From the NCBI GenBank assembly GCA_008360955.1, contig LUCM01009229.1, positions 78,733 to 142,732 of the forward strand: a DNA stretch of 64,000 nt, given 5' to 3'. This DNA comes from Fasciolopsis buskii. Its lineage: Eukaryota; Platyhelminthes; Trematoda; Plagiorchiida; Fasciolidae. The notes under the pieces were generated by a model. That model did no database searches. It saw only the letters and a program-made list of their open reading frames with translations, and was not told the DNA's origin. How positions within the stretch are numbered: position 1 is the stretch's first letter; each line of letters begins with the position of its first letter. The position numbers and the translations under genes were made by a program. Of the stretch, positions 61,159 to 64,000 are shown in pieces.

Positions 61159-63022
61159 GTCATACGCAAGGCAAGTTCAAATTTACACTAAGATGGTGCA
61201 GTGGAAATCGTAAAAGTTTAGCCGTGAAGATGCAGTGTCTATGCTCCCATAAACAAAATCTGCAATAAGATGGGCTAATCACGAGTTATTGCGCTCTAAA
61301 TCAGAGCTAGATAATCCATCGCCGAAACTTTCTGGGGCTGACTATGAGTCGCGCACTGCGAGTCAATCCATGTTTAAACGCGTCAAAGGTGCGCATCGCC
61401 GACGCATAATTTGGCTGGGAAGAAATGGTGGGTGTTTTCAGTCGGTTGGGTTCCTCAAAAATCAGGAGGGTAACACAGTAAAGATGAAGGTCAATATGGA
61501 TGTAATAACGGTATGGCGAGGAGTTGAACTCACATTGGATATCATATGAGGTGGATGGAGAATGGTAATTGACAACATTCAAGAGTCAAAATAATGCTTA
61601 AGATAAAACAGCGGGAAACCGTCAAGGTTGCATCAAACAATTTACGGGACGAAAATATATTCAGAATTGTGGACAGAGAGACAATGGAACTTACAAAAAT
61701 GGTCACTGGACTTATGCGGCCGGGAGCGGATTGTAATGCGTGGCGGGATCAAAAACCGAGTACGTGTAAAATTTATAATCAATCCTTAAATGCATTGTCA
61801 CGAATGACCTGTGTTGTCCTGGTTTGATATTGGAAATTATGGCGTTCTGTGGCGGCACGGGTCTGGAGGTTGGGGAGTTGCCCGCCATTTCAGTAGTGGT
61901 AGTAACTGTTTGGACAATCGTGATGGTTCATCTGAGATGAGGAACCCGGGGCGATCATCAGCGTGGCTTGGCTTGTCTCAGAGTCGCGCGGCCAGGTACT
62001 GGATAGCAGGATAGCAGCTTCCTAACGGGAATAGAAAACCGGCGCAAAGGATGGGGTGGAGCTTCAGGCGATAGTTTACGTTGCATCTGCGGTCATTACC
62101 GAGCCTGGAGTAGAGCCGGAGAGAGAAGGGTCAGCCTGGAATTTGTTCCAGCTGGTGTCAAGGTGAGTAAACAAAAATAGGATCAGTGATAACAGTCAGT
62201 TTCTTAGGAAGATTACAGAGACCAGACAACTGTCACGAAACACGCAAGGAGTAGTCTCCGTTGACGGGACATGTGCGACAAACACCGGCTGCTTTATCCC
62301 TATAGAGCATATGGCTCAATGAGTCCTGTGCTACATGGTCCTTATTTGAAACGCGTTTCTATTCATCTTCCGACATCTTCGCAGATGCAGATTACAGTGG
62401 TCTGATACGACGGCCAGCACAATGGTTAGGGAATAAAGTCACTATTTGTTCCGTTTGTGGAACTCTTCTGGTCTACGGGCCCGGTGTGCATGCTACAGGG
62501 AGTCAATTATAATTGATCCTGTGATCTTTCGCCGATGTTTACTAATTACAGTTGCCAAGACAGGATATAACGGATTGGCTCGCGGATGGCAGTGTGGGCT
62601 GGATGCTAGGACAGGATTTGATACGAGACATCGTAGAAAGGGAAGAGAGAAGCATAAGAATATTGGGATCAGTAATTTGTGTTTAAACAGGACGATAGCA
62701 ACTTGTACCACATAGTAGTTTCAGTAAGCTTGCATGAATAATTAAGAAAGAACGGCGGCAGTTGTTACAGACGTCAGCATACGTACCAGGTGTGCGGTTG
62801 GAAGGACGGGGGCATGTTAAATAATAGAGGGGTGGGTGGTGAGGCATAAGTGGATAGTCCGATGAGCTACTTCCCCAGACCGACCAACAAAGTAGCCAAA
62901 TGCTTATCTACCGAACGAGGGTGGTGTGGGATTTCCCCTTTCGCGAGGTCAGGTCTGGGCTGATGGCATACATATCCATCTTAGAGGGTGGTCCGTTCCT
63001 TCGCAGCACGAGTGTGCTTTGG

Positions 63023-64000
63023 TTTCTGGCGTCAACCAGATCCATCAGAGGCTTTTTCTTTTTTTCTAACAGAGCAGTGATTGAGTCCACATAGGTACTT
63101 TCCATAGTTCCTGACCTTGATGTTCCTCGTTGTTTTTTTCGCAATTGCTGGGGCTGATCTGTTTTTCTCACATTCGGAAATGCTGAAGCAAACCTGTGGC
63201 AGTCATTTGGGTTTTCGCGCGGACTAAAGGAACAAAAGTGGGGATACGGAAGCGCACGGTGGATGGTGGTTTAGGCCGTAAAACACAGACCTGTACGTCA
63301 TCGTCAACGCTTTGTCTTGCTTTCATTAACGAGTGCTGCTTGAAACTTACTAATGTGGACTTGTTTGTTGCATAAGCTAATCCCATCATCTGGGTGACAT
63401 GGACAGATTTTCCTTTTTTATAAATGAAACTGGGATGGGTACTTATGGGAAAGGAGTCTACCTGGTTCGCGTTAGCAGGTTACTTGGGGGGTGAGATGAG
63501 TAGGTAGAAAGAGTAAAAGGAACCTCGGATGTGTTCTCTGATGAAATTACTACCAACAGCGAAACCAGTTCCGGCAATACCCAGCATAAAAACAGGATCT
63601 TTCATGTTGGCAGAGGAAAAACTTGTAAACGGTGAGTGTCAGCGCGTGGTTTGAAATTTTGCTGAATTCGTTTTCCTAGCTTTTACCAGTTTAACTTCTT
63701 ATCGTTTGGTAGGATAGGCCTTGTGTATTGTTCAGAAAAATCCTACAAATTTTTCTGCCCATTGCTTTGGCGCCACTTTTATCTCTTCTACATAGTCCGT
63801 TTTTCTCACTCGAATTAGATTTAACACCGTGTCGCACTCAAACCATGTAAAGATTGCTACCAAGAGAACAGGCGTTCCACGATCTGTGCCTGAATTGCGA
63901 ATAGGAGATTCCTCGGTAAAGCTGGTTGATGTATTTCACGAAATAAATAAGAGATTTGAATAACTGGTGAAACGATTGATCAGCGCTGTTACCCAGCTGA
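63023..64000. other. Unassigned end of window
   Basis: A 73-codon minus frame (63389-63168) and an 87-codon minus frame (63171-62908, Lys-rich EKKKK stretch, running into LINE copy B) are open but unrecognised. They could be upstream parts of LINE copy B or unrelated. Confidence 0.3.

Larger units (their letters stand above)
61112..63022 (-). mobile_element. LINE 3' region, copy B of inverted pair
   Basis: The minus-strand counterpart of 26726-28653, beginning with an (AAT)n tail at 61112-61134 and the hairpin at 61144-61158. From about 61303 to 63022 it matches copy A almost base for base. Single differences noticed include one near 62306 (A here, G in copy A) and a cluster near 61515-61550. 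The tail-proximal 190 bases are homologous to copy A but clearly diverged. Beyond 63022 similarity to the region before 26726 is lost or very weak. No protein-coding domain recognised. Confidence 0.7.

Overview
This window looks like repeat-dense, gene-poor DNA from an invertebrate nuclear genome. A flatworm, possibly a tapeworm, fits best, but I cannot test that here. The evidence is the mix of elements: CR1/jockey-like non-LTR retrotransposons (LINEs), a Ty3/Gypsy element whose nucleocapsid and protease resemble flatworm elements I know of, a BEL/Pao fragment, and one intronless retrocopy of a PTP1B-like tyrosine phosphatase. I found no intact host gene, no tRNA or rRNA, and no prokaryotic or viral gene organisation. 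Almost every coding stretch has stops, frameshifts or internal deletions.

Left part (1-12 kb), read on the minus strand: a CR1-like LINE seems to be split, with reverse transcriptase (RT) at 1.8-2.75 kb and its C-terminus at 0.1-0.44 kb, by two dispersed repeats here called R1 and R2. A Ty3/Gypsy element follows from 4.9 to 11.9 kb. Its order is gag, protease, RT, RNase H, integrase, then a C-terminal tail and an LTR-like block. Its RT is interrupted at 7.71-10.06 kb by a younger, 5'-truncated LINE.

Middle part (13-28.7 kb): the PTP1B-like retro-pseudogene lies at 13.1-15.0 kb on the plus strand and keeps a tail-anchor-like C-terminus. Three minus-strand LINE bodies then lie head to tail (15.4-16.6, 16.6-18.95 and 20.05-22.6 kb). 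From 22.6 to 26.7 kb I recognise nothing firm. At 26.7-28.65 kb is a plus-strand LINE 3' region ending in (TTA)12.

Right part (28.7-64 kb): a nearly full coding-length LINE on plus (ORF1 at 31.0 kb, ORF2 ending at 35.0 kb, RT core deleted), the second R1 copy (36.9-37.8 kb), a LINE 3' end (38.9-39.4 kb), a BEL/Pao gag-protease fragment (45.6-46.6 kb), a second plus-strand LINE with RT core deleted (48.7-50.7 kb), a minus-strand LINE (51.4-54.7 kb) abutting an older one, a weak plus-strand LINE (57.1-58.0 kb), and at 61.1-63.0 kb an inverted copy of the 26.7-28.65 kb LINE region.

The parts do not work together as genes. What links them is shared retroelement ancestry. The strongest signals are a 1.72 kb near-identical inverted pair whose flanks are far more diverged, a small hairpin conserved next to the A/T microsatellite tail at five LINE 3' ends, the nested insertions, and the decayed phosphatase retrocopy.
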